From RGIG5299 sp045588575 (GTDB lineage Bacteria > Bacillota > Clostridia > Oscillospirales > RGIG5299), in the NCBI GenBank assembly GCA_045588575.1, contig JAZNEJ010000013.1:1-61631 (forward strand): a stretch of DNA of 61,631 nucleotides. The letters are read 5' to 3'. Positions within the stretch are counted from its first letter, which is position 1. The number at the start of each line of letters is the position of its first letter. Below, one piece after another: positions 42,755-51,322 of this stretch. The notes under the pieces were generated by a model that worked only from the letters and a program-made list of their open reading frames with translations, was not told the origin of the DNA and ran no database searches. Made by a program: the position numbers and the translations under genes.

Positions 42755-43939
42755 TCAGTTAAAACAGCTCTTAACAATTTCAATAATAACGTCTTGCTCT
42801 TCGGGAGTCATTTTATTGTCCGAGGGCAAGCAAAGACCTCTTTCGAAAACGTCTTCGTTAACGGGATGCTCGGTTACCGAAACGAAAGGACATTCCTTAT
42901 AAAAAGGTTGCATATGCATAGGCTTCCAAATCGGTCTGCCTTCGGCATTGCACTCTGCCAACTTTTCTAAAATTTCAGTGGGGCAGGATTTTCCTTTTTC
43001 GGAAAGGTATTTTGCCTCAAAATCGTTTCTTTCCTGCTTGCACATAGCGTCTTTGTCGATGATAATGCAGGAAAGCCAAAAATTCGGCACGCATTCCTTT
43101 TCGTTATAAGGATTCATTTTAACGGGCAAATCCTTAAAGCCTTCTTTATATCTTTCGTAAATCGCTTTTTTTTGGTCGATATGCGCCTGCAAATAGGGGA
43201 GCTGACCTCTGACTACGCCTGCTATTACGTTACTCATTCGGTAGTTGAAGCCAAGCTCCGAATGCTGATACCAAGAGGCGTTATCTCGGCTTTGGGTAGA
43301 TTGCTTGCGAGCCGCCTTTGCAGCGTTTTCGTCGTTTGTGAGAAGCATTCCGCCCGATGAACCTGTTATAATTTTGTTTCCGTTAAACGAGATGACGTTT
43401 AAATCACCAAACGAGCCGCAGGGACTGCCCTTATAAGAAGCGCCGAAGGATTCGGCGGCGTCTTCAATTAAAATTGCATTATGTTTTTTGCAAATTGCTT
43501 TTATTTTATCGAAATCGGCAGGCACACCGTAAAGGTCGGCGGCAACAACGACCTTAACGTCGGGATAAAGCTCAAACGCTTTTTCCAAAGCCTCGGGACT
43601 CATATTCCAACTCTCGTATTCCGAATCTATAAAAACGGGAATTGCCTTTTCATAGGCAATGGGATTAACCGTTGCGGCGAAGGTCATATCGGTTACGAAA
43701 ACCCTGTCGTTTTGTTTAACCCCCGCGAGTCTCATTGCAAGGTGCAAAGCAGAGGTTCCGCAAGATAAGGCAACGGCGTACTCGCAACCTGCAAGCTTTG
43801 CGGTTTCGCGTTCAATTACATTTATGTTTTCGCCTACGGTAGACATCCAATTAGTACGGTAAGCCTCGGTTACGTATTCAAGCTCATCGCCGTGCATTGT
43901 GGGCGTTGAAAGCCAAATTTTATTTTCGAATTTTTTCAA
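42755..43939 (-). CDS. EpsN-like DegT aminotransferase, first gene of the EPS operon
   Basis: 394 residues. WLSTPTMHGDELEYV at the N-terminus, CGTSALHLAM for phosphate binding, LIEDAAESFGASYKG for the Asp, and FNGNKIITGSSGG with the Schiff-base Lys at 189. Resembles EpsN/PglE enzymes that aminate UDP-4-keto-6-deoxy-GlcNAc, often supplying the sugar used by the initiating transferase, which is the next gene. Confidence 0.88.
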   Translation of the reverse strand: MKKFENKIWLSTPTMHGDELEYVTEAYRTNWMSTVGENINVIERETAKLAGCEYAVALSCGTSALHLAMRLAGVKQNDRVFVTDMTFAATVNPIAYEKAIPVFIDSEYESWNMSPEALEKAFELYPDVKVVVAADLYGVPADFDKIKAICKKHNAILIEDAAESFGASYKGSPCGSFGDLNVISFNGNKIITGSSGGMLLTNDENAAKAARKQSTQSRDNASWYQHSELGFNYRMSNVIAGVVRGQLPYLQAHIDQKKAIYERYKEGFKDLPVKMNPYNEKECVPNFWLSCIIIDKDAMCKQERNDFEAKYLSEKGKSCPTEILEKLAECNAEGRPIWKPMHMQPFYKECPFVSVTEHPVNEDVFERGLCLPSDNKMTPEEQDVIIEIVKSCFN

Positions 43940-44009
43940 AACAATTACACCTCGTCTGTACCTTATTCGGTCATACTTTCCAAAAAAGGACGAAAAATCC
44001 CATAATATT

Positions 44010-44038
44010 ATTATATATTATAATATAAATAAAGTCAA
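44010..44038 (-). promoter_or_regulatory. Promoter of the EPS operon
   Basis: On the minus strand -35 TTGACT (44033-44038), 17-bp spacer, -10 TATAAT (44010-44015), about 65 nt before the first gene. It is the only strong promoter I see for the 21-gene array. No chain-length regulator or tyrosine kinase genes are present. Confidence 0.8.
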
Positions 44039-44141
44039 CCTCATTCAATGAAAAATATTTTACGAAAAAAACAGCGGCGTTAAACGGTTCGGTTTTACCG
44101 TATTTTTTTGCAAAAAATACCATAAAATTTAGTAAGAAATA

Positions 44142-44171
44142 TTGACACGGAAATAAAAAATTTGATATACT
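44142..44171 (+). promoter_or_regulatory. Promoter of glnA
   Basis: -35 TTGACA (44142-44147), 18-bp spacer, -10 TATACT (44166-44171). I find no GlnR/TnrA-type TGTNA-N7-TNACA operator next to it. Confidence 0.75.
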
Positions 44172-44204
44172 ATTTTAAGAAATTCTGTGAAAGAGGTATG
44201 TTTT

Positions 44205-45626
44205 ATGGCAAATGTTAAAGATATTCTTAAACTTATCAAAGAAAATAACATCAAAATGGTCGACTTCAAAATGGTTGACATTAACGGCCAATACCGTCAC
44301 GTAACCATCCCTGCCGAGAACTTTTCGGAAGAAACAATGAAAAGCGGAATAGGCTTCGATGCTTCCAACTACGGTTATGCCGTTGTTGAAAAAAGCGACA
44401 TGGTATTCATTCCCGACCCCGACACCGCAGTTATTGACCCCTTCTGTGAAATCCCCACTCTTTCAATGACAGGAAATGCAATGATAATCGATTCTCCGGA
44501 GAACCGCCCCCTTGCACAGTATCCGAGAAATATCATTAAAGCCGCCGTTGAATTTATGAAGAAGAGCGGCGTTGCCGATGAAATGAAGATTTTGCCCGAA
44601 TTCGAGTTCTATCTTTTCGATGAGGTTGCTTGGAACGTAGACGGAAGATACGTTGGCGCAACGGTAGATGCAAAACAGTCCTACTGGAATTCCGATACCG
44701 AAGGCAAAGGCGTTGTAGTAGCAAAGCAGAAAAACTACCACATTGCCAAGCCGTTCGATACTTCCTACGAGTGCCGCAGCGAAATGTGCCTTCTTATGAA
44801 GGAAATGGGCATTGACATAAACTATCATCATCCCGAGGTTGCAGCATCGGGCCAGTTTGAAATCGAGCCTCAGCTCGGCGAAGTAGTTCACATGGCAGAC
44901 GCAACCATGATGATAAAATACATCATTCATAACACCGCTTTAAAATACGGCAAGAGCGCAACCTTCATGCCCAAGCCCATCGTTGGTGAGGCAGGAAGCG
45001 GTATGCACGTTCATATGCTCCTCTTTAAAGACGGTCAGCCCGTATTCTCCGATGATAACGGCTATTCGCATTTGAGCGAAACCGCACACTATTTCATAGG
45101 CGGTCTTTTAAAGCACATTGGCTCTCTTTGCGCAATCACCAATCCCAGCACCAACTCCTTTAAGCGTCTTATTCCCGGCTTCGAGGCTCCCGTAACCGTA
45201 GGTTATGCAACCTCCAACCGCAGCGCAGTTATCCGTATTCCCGCTTATGCAAAGAGCCCCGATAAGCGTCGTTTCGAGTTAAGAAACCCCGACGCAACCT
45301 GCAACCCCTATTTCTGCTATGCAGCAATTCTTATGGCAGGTCTTGACGGCGTTAAAAATAAAATCGACCCCAAAGCAAACGGCTGGGGCCCCTACGATTT
45401 CAACCTTTACAATCTTCCCGAGGAAGAAAAAGCAAAGCTTCAAGGGCTTCCCGTTTCTCTCGAGCAGGCTCTTGATTGCTTAGAAAAAGACTACGCTTAC
45501 CTCACCGAAGGCGGCGTATTCCCCGAAGAACTCATTAAAAACTTCATCAAAGCAAAACGCGCTGAGGTAAGACAGCTCTCGCAAATTCCTCATCCCGCTG
45601 AGTTTGAAAAATACTATAACCTTTAA
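44205..45626 (+). CDS. glnA: Glutamine synthetase type I
   Basis: 473 residues from ATG 44205, with AGAGG upstream. Makes glutamine from glutamate, ammonia and ATP. N-terminal beta-grasp with FKMVDINGQYRHVTIP, EFEFYLFD, the GSGMHVHM metal site, NPSTNSFKRL and the RNPDATCNPYFCYAA block. The loop NLYNLPEEEK keeps a Tyr at the position adenylylated in GSI-beta enzymes, and the C-terminus HPAEFEKYYNL is also GSI-beta-like. No adenylyltransferase is in the window. Monocistronic. Confidence 0.95.
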   Translation: MANVKDILKLIKENNIKMVDFKMVDINGQYRHVTIPAENFSEETMKSGIGFDASNYGYAVVEKSDMVFIPDPDTAVIDPFCEIPTLSMTGNAMIIDSPENRPLAQYPRNIIKAAVEFMKKSGVADEMKILPEFEFYLFDEVAWNVDGRYVGATVDAKQSYWNSDTEGKGVVVAKQKNYHIAKPFDTSYECRSEMCLLMKEMGIDINYHHPEVAASGQFEIEPQLGEVVHMADATMMIKYIIHNTALKYGKSATFMPKPIVGEAGSGMHVHMLLFKDGQPVFSDDNGYSHLSETAHYFIGGLLKHIGSLCAITNPSTNSFKRLIPGFEAPVTVGYATSNRSAVIRIPAYAKSPDKRRFELRNPDATCNPYFCYAAILMAGLDGVKNKIDPKANGWGPYDFNLYNLPEEEKAKLQGLPVSLEQALDCLEKDYAYLTEGGVFPEELIKNFIKAKRAEVRQLSQIPHPAEFEKYYNL

Positions 45627-45633
45627 TAACGGT

Positions 45634-45670
45634 AAAATCCCGAACGAAAAGTTCGGGATTTTTCTTTTTT
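45634..45670 (+). terminator. Terminator of glnA
   Basis: AAATCCCGAAC / GTTCGGGATTT with loop GAAAA and a T-rich tail. Confidence 0.9.
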
Positions 45671-45673
45671 CTG

Positions 45674-45702
45674 TTGCAAAAAAATGAAAAATATATTATT
45701 CT
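45674..45702 (+). promoter_or_regulatory. Probable promoter of the aldose-epimerase-like gene
   Basis: -35 TTGCAA (45674-45679), 17-bp spacer, -10 TATTCT (45697-45702). Confidence 0.5.
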
Positions 45703-45741
45703 ATAAATAGAGAGAAATTACTTTGAAAAGGCGGTTAAAAT

Positions 45742-46635
45742 ATGAATCGGATGATTTCAAACACGGCGCAGGTAATAAAAGCTTTAAGATACACCTTAAC
45801 CGAGGGCAAGGGTAAAGGTCTTGACGTAATAGACTGCACCGTTGGAAAAACCAGAGCTTTATTAAACGTAACCAAATGTCTTGACGTTATGCAGGCGTAT
45901 CACTGCGGAGAAAACCTTTCGTTTATCTCGAAAAACGGCTTTTCAGCAGGAAATGCACCCTTTATGAATCGCTTTGAGGGCGGTATGGTTTATACCTGCG
46001 GGCTTGACAGCGTTGGCGGAAGAGAAGGCTTTGAGGTTCACGGAAGCGTTCATAATCAAACGGCATTCGTAACGGGAATTAAAAAGAGCGAAGGAACTAT
46101 ATCGGTTGAAGCCGAAATTCGCGACACCGAGCTTTTCGGAAGAAATCTGTTGCTTTTAAGAAAAGTTGAAATTTCCGAGGGTGAAATTTCAATTGAAGAT
46201 AAAATCGTAAATAAGGGCGTAAAAGATGCCGATTTTTGTCTTTTATACCATATAAATCTCGGTTATCCCTTGCTTTGCGAGGGCGGCGAAATAGTTGCAA
46301 ACGTTAAAGAAATCAAGCCTCGAAACGCTTATGCCGAGACAAAAATTTCCGAGTGCTTTAAAACAACCGCTGCAACCGACGAGGAAGAGTGCTGCTATTT
46401 CTTGAAGCTCAACGAAAAGAAGGTAAGCTACCGCTCCGAAAACGGAAAAAGCTTTAATCTTTCCTTTGAAGGCGAGGGCTTTGACAACTTCGTTTTATGG
46501 AAAAGCATGGTTGCAGGCGATTACGCTTTGGGATTGGAACCCGCCACAACCGAGCTGGACGATAATTTTAAATATCAGCAAATAAAGTCCGGAGAAACGA
46601 GAAAATTTAACGTAAAAATAGAAATACAAGGCTAA
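45742..46635 (+). CDS. DUF4432 / aldose 1-epimerase-like protein
   Basis: 297 residues, cytoplasmic, all-beta galactose-mutarotase-like fold. Conserved blocks are GKGLDVIDCTVG, FEGGMVYTCGLDSVG, HGSVHN with the putative catalytic His, LLYHINLGYPLL and ALGLEPATTELD with a late acidic residue. Substrate unknown; probably interconverts anomers of a hexose or a modified sugar. Alone between two terminators. Confidence 0.8.
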   Translation: MNRMISNTAQVIKALRYTLTEGKGKGLDVIDCTVGKTRALLNVTKCLDVMQAYHCGENLSFISKNGFSAGNAPFMNRFEGGMVYTCGLDSVGGREGFEVHGSVHNQTAFVTGIKKSEGTISVEAEIRDTELFGRNLLLLRKVEISEGEISIEDKIVNKGVKDADFCLLYHINLGYPLLCEGGEIVANVKEIKPRNAYAETKISECFKTTAATDEEECCYFLKLNEKKVSYRSENGKSFNLSFEGEGFDNFVLWKSMVAGDYALGLEPATTELDDNFKYQQIKSGETRKFNVKIEIQG

Positions 46636-46637
46636 AA

Positions 46638-46672
46638 ATAAAAGGAGTATCGAAAGAAGATACTCCTTTTTT
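46638..46672 (+). terminator. Terminator after the DUF4432 gene
   Basis: AAAGGAGTATC / GATACTCCTTT followed by T's. Confidence 0.88.
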
Positions 46673-46691
46673 AAAGGCGAAAAAACAATGA

Positions 46692-46720
46692 AAAAAGCAC
46701 TTGCATAAGCAAGTGCTTTT
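46692..46720 (-). terminator. Terminator of the tRNA-Met/tRNA-Glu transcript
   Basis: AAAAAGCACTTGC / GCAAGTGCTTTTT around a 4-nt loop, next to the tRNA-Glu CCA end. Confidence 0.85.
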
Positions 46721-46795
46721 TGGTGACGCCTAGGGGAATCGAACCCCTGTTACAGCCGTGAAAGGGCCGTGTCTTAACCGCTTGACCAAGGCGCC
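46721..46795 (-). tRNA. tRNA-Glu (TTC)
   Basis: 75 nt with CCA. Acceptor GGCGCCT pairs with AGGCGTC, the anticodon loop is CTTTCAC, and the T-loop is TTCGATT. Second in a two-tRNA transcript from the promoter at 46912-46940. Confidence 0.96.
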
Positions 46796-46800
46796 GCGTA

Positions 46801-46877
46801 TGGTAGCGGCAGTGGGACTTGAACCTACGACCTGTCGGGTATGAACCGAATGCTCTAGCCAACTGAGCTATGCCGCC
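46801..46877 (-). tRNA. Elongator tRNA-Met (CAT)
   Basis: 77 nt with CCA. Acceptor GGCGGCA pairs with TGCCGCT (G1-U72), so it is not the initiator. Anticodon loop TTCATAC. Two helix flaws: U27-C43 in the anticodon stem and A51-C63 in the T stem. A lysidine-modified Ile2 tRNA also has CAT, but the overall sequence resembles elongator Met. Confidence 0.88.
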
Positions 46878-46911
46878 ACGTAAAACGCCGCTATCGTTAG
46901 ACAGCTATGAT

Positions 46912-46940
46912 ATTGTAATATATTTCTTGAAATTTGTCAA
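46912..46940 (-). promoter_or_regulatory. Promoter of the tRNA-Met/tRNA-Glu operon
   Basis: On the minus strand -35 TTGACA (46935-46940), 17-bp spacer, -10 TACAAT (46912-46917). Confidence 0.85.
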
Positions 46941-47000
46941 TACTAAATTTATAAAAAAAATAAAAAAATAAAAAAACTTTTTGAAAAAGCGATAAAACCC

Positions 47001-47029
47001 TTTACAAATTTAAAAATATATGATATAAT
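47001..47029 (+). promoter_or_regulatory. Promoter of rpsO-pnp
   Basis: -35 TTTACA (47001-47006), 17-bp spacer, -10 TATAAT (47024-47029). The leader is about 127 nt, long enough for S15 autoregulation, but I cannot assign it to a known class. Confidence 0.75.
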
Positions 47030-47162
47030 CATTCGGCGTTGATATAGAAATATATTAATTTACTATTCTTTCGGCACGGTTTCGGGGTTATGCCTTTTTT
47101 AAGGACGCTTCCTGCCCGAATCTGAGTCGATTGAAAAAACAATTAAAACGGAGGAAAACAAA

Positions 47163-47426
47163 ATGCTTAAAGAAAGAAAGCACGAAATCATCGAAGCAAA
47201 CAAAATCCACGCAACCGACACCGGCTCGCCCGAGGTTCAAATTGCAGTTCTCACCGAGAAAATTGCAACCCTCACCGAACACCTCAAAAAGAACACTCAC
47301 GACAATCATTCCAGAAGAGGTCTTTACAAGATGGTCGGCCACAGACGTAACCTCTTAAACTACCTTTATAAAAAGGATATTGAGAGATATCGTGCAATCG
47401 TAGCAAAGCTCAATCTCAGAAAGTAA
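47163..47426 (+). CDS. rpsO: 30S ribosomal protein uS15
   Basis: 87 residues, near normal length. Contains the rRNA-binding features TGSPEVQIAVLTEKIATL and HDNHSRRGLYKMVGHRRNLL. Strong GGAGG before the ATG. Followed by pnp, the widely conserved rpsO-pnp pair. Confidence 0.97.
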   Translation: MLKERKHEIIEANKIHATDTGSPEVQIAVLTEKIATLTEHLKKNTHDNHSRRGLYKMVGHRRNLLNYLYKKDIERYRAIVAKLNLRK

Positions 47427-47431
47427 TGGTA

Positions 47432-47468
47432 AAACGGGAGTGCAGATTTCTCATCTGCACTCCCGTAA
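47432..47468 (+). promoter_or_regulatory. Strong hairpin between rpsO and pnp
   Basis: ACGGGAGTGCAGAT / ATCTGCACTCCCGT with loop TTCTC: a perfect 14-bp stem but without a following T run. A candidate processing or stabilising hairpin rather than a terminator. Confidence 0.65.
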
Positions 47469-47481
47469 ATCATATTTAAAA

Positions 47482-47560
47482 GCACGCGCCGAGCGGATTA
47501 GCCATTATATAAGGGCAAAGGAATTCGCTTTTATATAATTGCTAAAACCTCTCGGAGTGC
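47482..47560 (+). promoter_or_regulatory. Long imperfect stem-loop in the pnp leader
   Basis: A 79-nt structure built from GCAC/GTGC, CCGAG/CTCGG, TTAGC/GCTAA and ATTATATAA/TTATATAAT with small bulges. It ends 23 nt before the pnp start codon. In E. coli a pnp leader hairpin is cut by RNase III and controlled by PNPase; a similar arrangement is plausible here. Confidence 0.6.
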
Positions 47561-47583
47561 AACAAAAAAACGGAGGAAAGAAA

Positions 47584-49680
47584 ATGTATAAGAATCACAG
47601 AGTATTCGAAACAATGTACTGCGGCAAGAAGCTTGTCGTAGAAACAGGCAAGTATGCAGAGCTTGCAAACGGTTCAGCAATGATTCGTTACGGCGACACC
47701 GCTGTTTTGGCGGCAGTTACCGCATCTGCAGAGCCCAGAGACGGGGTAGATTTTTTTCCGCTCTCGGTTGAATTTCAGGAAAGACTTTACGCAGTAGGCA
47801 AAATTCCCGGAAGCTTCCTTAAAAGAGAAGGCAGACCTTCCGATAAGGCAATTTTGGCATCAAGAGTTATAGACCGTCCCATAAGACCTTTGTTCCCCAA
47901 AGATATGAGAAACGACGTTGCCGTTGTTTTAACGGTAATGTCGGTTGATAACGATTGCCTTCCCGAAATCGTTGGAATGATTGGCGCATCTGTTGCAATC
48001 TCTATTTCCGACATTCCGTGGAACGGCCCCATCGCAGGCGCAAACGTAGGATACGTTGACGGCGAAATCGTTGTTAACCCCACTTTCGAGCAGAGAGAAA
48101 AGAGCACCCTTAACTTAACCGTTGCGGCATCCGAACAGAAGGTTGTAATGATTGAAGCGGGCGCAGACGAAATTCCCGATGACGTAATGTTTAACGCCAT
48201 TATGAAAGCTCACGAGGAAATTAAACCCATCGTTGAGTTCATCAACAAAATCACCAAAGAGGTCGGCAAAGAGAAATTCAGCTTCAAGTCGATGGCTGTT
48301 GACGAAGCTCTTTATAACGACATTAAGGAATTCTGCATAGATAAAGTTAAATATGCTCTCGATACCGACGATAAAAACGTAAGAGACGCTCGTATGAAGG
48401 TTGTAACCGATGAGGTTAACGAGCATTTCGCAGAAAAATATCCTGCTGAAGAATACGGCGCAGCAATTGCAGAGTGTATTTATAAGCTTCAAAAATACGT
48501 TGTTCGCCGCTGGCTTATGGACGAAGGCAAGCGTGTTGACGGCAGAGGCATAAACGAGCTCCGTCCTCTTCACGCTGAGGTAGATATTCTTCCCAGAACA
48601 CACGGCTCGGCACTCTTTGCAAGAGGTCAAACTCAGGTTTTAACCATAGCAACCCTCGGCTCCGTTGCTGAACGTCAGCTTCTCGACGGTATCGACACCG
48701 AAGAATTCAAGAGATATATGCATCATTACAATATGCCGCCCTACTCGGTTGGCGAAGCAAAGGCTCCCAGAAGTCCCGGTAGACGTGAAATAGGCCATGG
48801 CGCTCTTGCTGAAAGAGCATTGGAACCCGTAATTCCTTCAGAAGCCGACTTCCCCTATTCTATCAGACTCGTTTCCGAGGTTTTAACCTCTAACGGCTCT
48901 ACCTCTCAGGGCTCAATCTGCGCATCTACCCTTGCTCTTATGGCAGCAGGCGTACCGATTAAACGTCCCGTTGCAGGCATTTCCTGCGGTCTTATCACCG
49001 AGGATAACAAATTCTTAACAATGGTTGACATTCAGGGCGTTGAAGACTTTTTCGGCGATATGGACTTTAAGGTTGCGGGCACTCACGAAGGTATAACCGC
49101 AATTCAAATGGACCTTAAAATCGACGGTCTTACCCCCGAAATAATAAAGAGCGCATTTGAGAAAACCCGTAAAGCAAGACTTTACATTCTCGACGAGGTA
49201 ATGCTCAAAGCTATTCCCGAGCCGAGAAAAGAGCTTTCTCCCTACGCTCCCAAAATGCTCACCACCTCAGTTCCCGTTGATAAAATTAAAGACGTTATCG
49301 GTAAAGGCGGTTCTGTAATTCAGAAGATTATCGCTGAAACCGGCGCAAAAATCGACGTTGAGGAAGACGGCAGAATTTTTGTTTCTTGCATAGATATCGA
49401 AGCAGGCAACAAAGCAATCTCAATTATAGATGCAATAGTTAACGACCCCATTCCCGGCACTATCTACACCGGCAAGGTAACCAAAATCATTCCCATCGGC
49501 GCATTCGTAGAAATCGCTCCCGGCAAAGAGGGCCTCGTTCACATTAAGAATCTCGACACCAAATTCGTTAAAAGCGTTGAAGACGTTGTTTCTGTTGGCG
49601 ACGAAATAATCGTTAAATGTATGGAAATAGATTCTCAGGGCAGAATCAATTTCTCAAGAAAAGCAGCGCTCGAAGGCTAA
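47584..49680 (+). CDS. pnp: Polynucleotide phosphorylase
   Basis: 698 residues from ATG 47584, with GGAGG upstream. The 3'-to-5' phosphorolytic exoribonuclease has two RNase PH domains separated by a helical domain (FFPLSVEFQERLYAVGKIPG; LPRTHGSALFARGQTQVL), then KH (DKIKDVIGKGGSVIQKI) and S1 (TGKVTKIIPIGAFVEI) RNA-binding domains. Main actor in mRNA turnover. Preceded by two large hairpins after rpsO. Confidence 0.97.
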   Translation: MYKNHRVFETMYCGKKLVVETGKYAELANGSAMIRYGDTAVLAAVTASAEPRDGVDFFPLSVEFQERLYAVGKIPGSFLKREGRPSDKAILASRVIDRPIRPLFPKDMRNDVAVVLTVMSVDNDCLPEIVGMIGASVAISISDIPWNGPIAGANVGYVDGEIVVNPTFEQREKSTLNLTVAASEQKVVMIEAGADEIPDDVMFNAIMKAHEEIKPIVEFINKITKEVGKEKFSFKSMAVDEALYNDIKEFCIDKVKYALDTDDKNVRDARMKVVTDEVNEHFAEKYPAEEYGAAIAECIYKLQKYVVRRWLMDEGKRVDGRGINELRPLHAEVDILPRTHGSALFARGQTQVLTIATLGSVAERQLLDGIDTEEFKRYMHHYNMPPYSVGEAKAPRSPGRREIGHGALAERALEPVIPSEADFPYSIRLVSEVLTSNGSTSQGSICASTLALMAAGVPIKRPVAGISCGLITEDNKFLTMVDIQGVEDFFGDMDFKVAGTHEGITAIQMDLKIDGLTPEIIKSAFEKTRKARLYILDEVMLKAIPEPRKELSPYAPKMLTTSVPVDKIKDVIGKGGSVIQKIIAETGAKIDVEEDGRIFVSCIDIEAGNKAISIIDAIVNDPIPGTIYTGKVTKIIPIGAFVEIAPGKEGLVHIKNLDTKFVKSVEDVVSVGDEIIVKCMEIDSQGRINFSRKAALEG

Positions 49681-49701
49681 AATAGATAAGGAGAAACAAA
49701 A

Positions 49702-50565
49702 ATGTTGGTATCTGCAAAAGAAATGCTTGAAAAAGCGGCAAAGGGCGGCTATGCGGTTGCTCAAATCAATATAAACAACCTCGAATGGACCAAAGCTGTT
49801 TTGGAAACCGTTGAAGAAATGAAATCACCCATCATTCTCGGCGTAAGCGAAGGCGCAGGCAAATATATGGGCGGCTATTGCACCGTTGTTGGAATGGTAA
49901 ACGGTCTTTTAACCGAACTTAACATCACTGTTCCCGTTGCTCTCCACCTCGACCACGGAAGCTACGAGGGTGCAAAAAAGACCATTGAGGCAGGATTTTC
50001 TTCTGTAATGTTCGACGGCTCTCACTATCCCATTGCCGAGAACATTGAAAAAACCAAAGAGCTCGTTGAAACCTGCAATAAGCTCGGTCTTTCTCTCGAA
50101 GCAGAGGTTGGCTCAATCGGCGGCGAAGAAGACGGCGTTGTAGGCGGCGGTGAGGTTGCAAGCGCCGAGGAATGCAAAATGATTGCAGATTTGGGCGTTA
50201 CAATGCTCGCAGCAGGCATTGGAAACATTCACGGCAAATATCCTGCAAACTGGCAGGGACTCCGTTTCGACGTTCTTGAAAAAATCAAGGCTTTAACCGG
50301 AGATATGCCCCTCGTTTTACACGGCGGCACAGGCATTCCCGAAGATATGATTAAAAAGGCAATAAGCCTCGGCGTTGCAAAAATTAACGTTAACACCGAA
50401 TGCCAGCTTTCTTTCGCAGCGGCAACCAGAAAATACATCGAAGCAGGCAAAGACTTGGAAGGCAAGGGCTTTGACCCCCGCAAGCTCTTAAAGCCCGGCT
50501 ACGAAGCAATAAAAGAAACCGTAAGAGAAAAAATCAATCTCTTCGGCTCCGCAAACAAGGCTTAA
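49702..50565 (+). CDS. fba: Class II fructose-bisphosphate aldolase
   Basis: 287 residues. LHLDHGSYE with zinc-binding His, EAEVGSIGGEEDG, GNIHGKYP and LHGGTGIPE, then NVNTECQ. Cleaves fructose-1,6-bisphosphate in glycolysis. 21 bp after pnp and probably on the same transcript, ended by the terminator at 50576. Confidence 0.95.
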   Translation: MLVSAKEMLEKAAKGGYAVAQININNLEWTKAVLETVEEMKSPIILGVSEGAGKYMGGYCTVVGMVNGLLTELNITVPVALHLDHGSYEGAKKTIEAGFSSVMFDGSHYPIAENIEKTKELVETCNKLGLSLEAEVGSIGGEEDGVVGGGEVASAEECKMIADLGVTMLAAGIGNIHGKYPANWQGLRFDVLEKIKALTGDMPLVLHGGTGIPEDMIKKAISLGVAKINVNTECQLSFAAATRKYIEAGKDLEGKGFDPRKLLKPGYEAIKETVREKINLFGSANKA

Positions 50566-50575
50566 GAATAAAAAT

Positions 50576-50606
50576 AAAAACCACTCGCTTATGCGGGTGG
50601 TTTTTT
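50576..50606 (+). terminator. Terminator of pnp-fba
   Basis: CCACTCGC / GCGGGTGG with loop TTAT and a T run. Confidence 0.88.
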
Positions 50607-50694
50607 GTTGTAATATTATTTTACGGCATAGTTTTAGGGCGTCAGCTCTTTTTCGCTTAAAGAAAGTACCTGCCTGCTACATAACAAAGAAATA

Positions 50695-50722
50695 AAAAAG
50701 ACGGTTTTTAAACCGTCTTTTT
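50695..50722. terminator. Terminator of the ACT-DUF711 operon
   Basis: AAAAAGACGGTT / AACCGTCTTTTT, symmetric, 9 bp beyond the stop of the minus-strand HTH gene. Confidence 0.85.
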
Positions 50723-50730
50723 AAATTTAA

Positions 50731-50931
50731 TCAGTCTTTTTTGAATTCCACTACGTCTTCAATTTTGCAATCTAAAAATGAACAAATTTTGTCGAGCGTT
50801 TTCATTTCAATATTTTGATTTGCTCTTAATCTGCGAACGGTTTTGCTGTCTATACCGCATTCTTCTCTGAGCTTATAAGTGGAAACACCCTTTTTCTCCA
50901 TTGTTAAAAATAATTTATCAAACTTAAACAT
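50731..50931 (-). CDS. Small Cro/C1-type HTH protein
   Basis: 66 residues, essentially one XRE helix-turn-helix (VSTYKLREECGIDSKTVRRL as recognition region), ending in DCKIEDVVEF as in many small phage-like repressors. Last gene of the operon and only 2 bp after the lipoprotein gene. Could regulate this operon through the palindrome at 52992-53023 (inference). Confidence 0.8.
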   Translation of the reverse strand: MFKFDKLFLTMEKKGVSTYKLREECGIDSKTVRRLRANQNIEMKTLDKICSFLDCKIEDVVEFKKD

Positions 50932-50933
50932 TT

Positions 50934-51308
50934 TTATTCACCGTAACTTTCGGCATTCGCTTTAAGCTCCGCTATCTTTTCGGTTACCTCGTTTACCTTT
51001 TTTTCAATGGAATAAAGATTGGAAACCGTTATGTAATCGTCTACCGTCGGCATCAGCTTGCCAATATCAACAAGCTCGGCATAGCGCGTTTTATAACCGA
51101 GAGAGTCGGCTTCAAAATCGTAGCTTTTCGAGATGAGAATTTCGGAAATTTGATTCATTTTATCGAAAAGTATGTTGAAATTATAGCGAACCTCGTCGAT
51201 ATAAGTGGGAGTCGCTTGATTTTTATCGTTTTCGGGGTCGTATTCAATACAAGACGAAAAGCAAAAAACAAGCAAAAGCGCAGATAAAATAAGTAACGCT
51301 TTTTTCAT
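50934..51308 (-). CDS. Small lipoprotein of unknown function
   Basis: 124 residues. Signal peptide MKKALLILSALLLVF with a Cys at 20 in FSSC, an acceptable but weak lipobox. The mature part is acidic and mainly helical. No family recognised. Sits between DUF711 (14 bp) and the HTH gene (2 bp), an unusual partner for these cytoplasmic proteins. Confidence 0.65.
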   Translation of the reverse strand: MKKALLILSALLLVFCFSSCIEYDPENDKNQATPTYIDEVRYNFNILFDKMNQISEILISKSYDFEADSLGYKTRYAELVDIGKLMPTVDDYITVSNLYSIEKKVNEVTEKIAELKANAESYGE

Positions 51309-51322
51309 AAAAATTCTCCGTT

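Noticed and set aside
46801..46877. tRNA-Ile2 with lysidine instead of tRNA-Met
   Set aside because: The CAT anticodon is compatible, but the acceptor and D-arm sequence resemble elongator Met; left as Met with reduced confidence.
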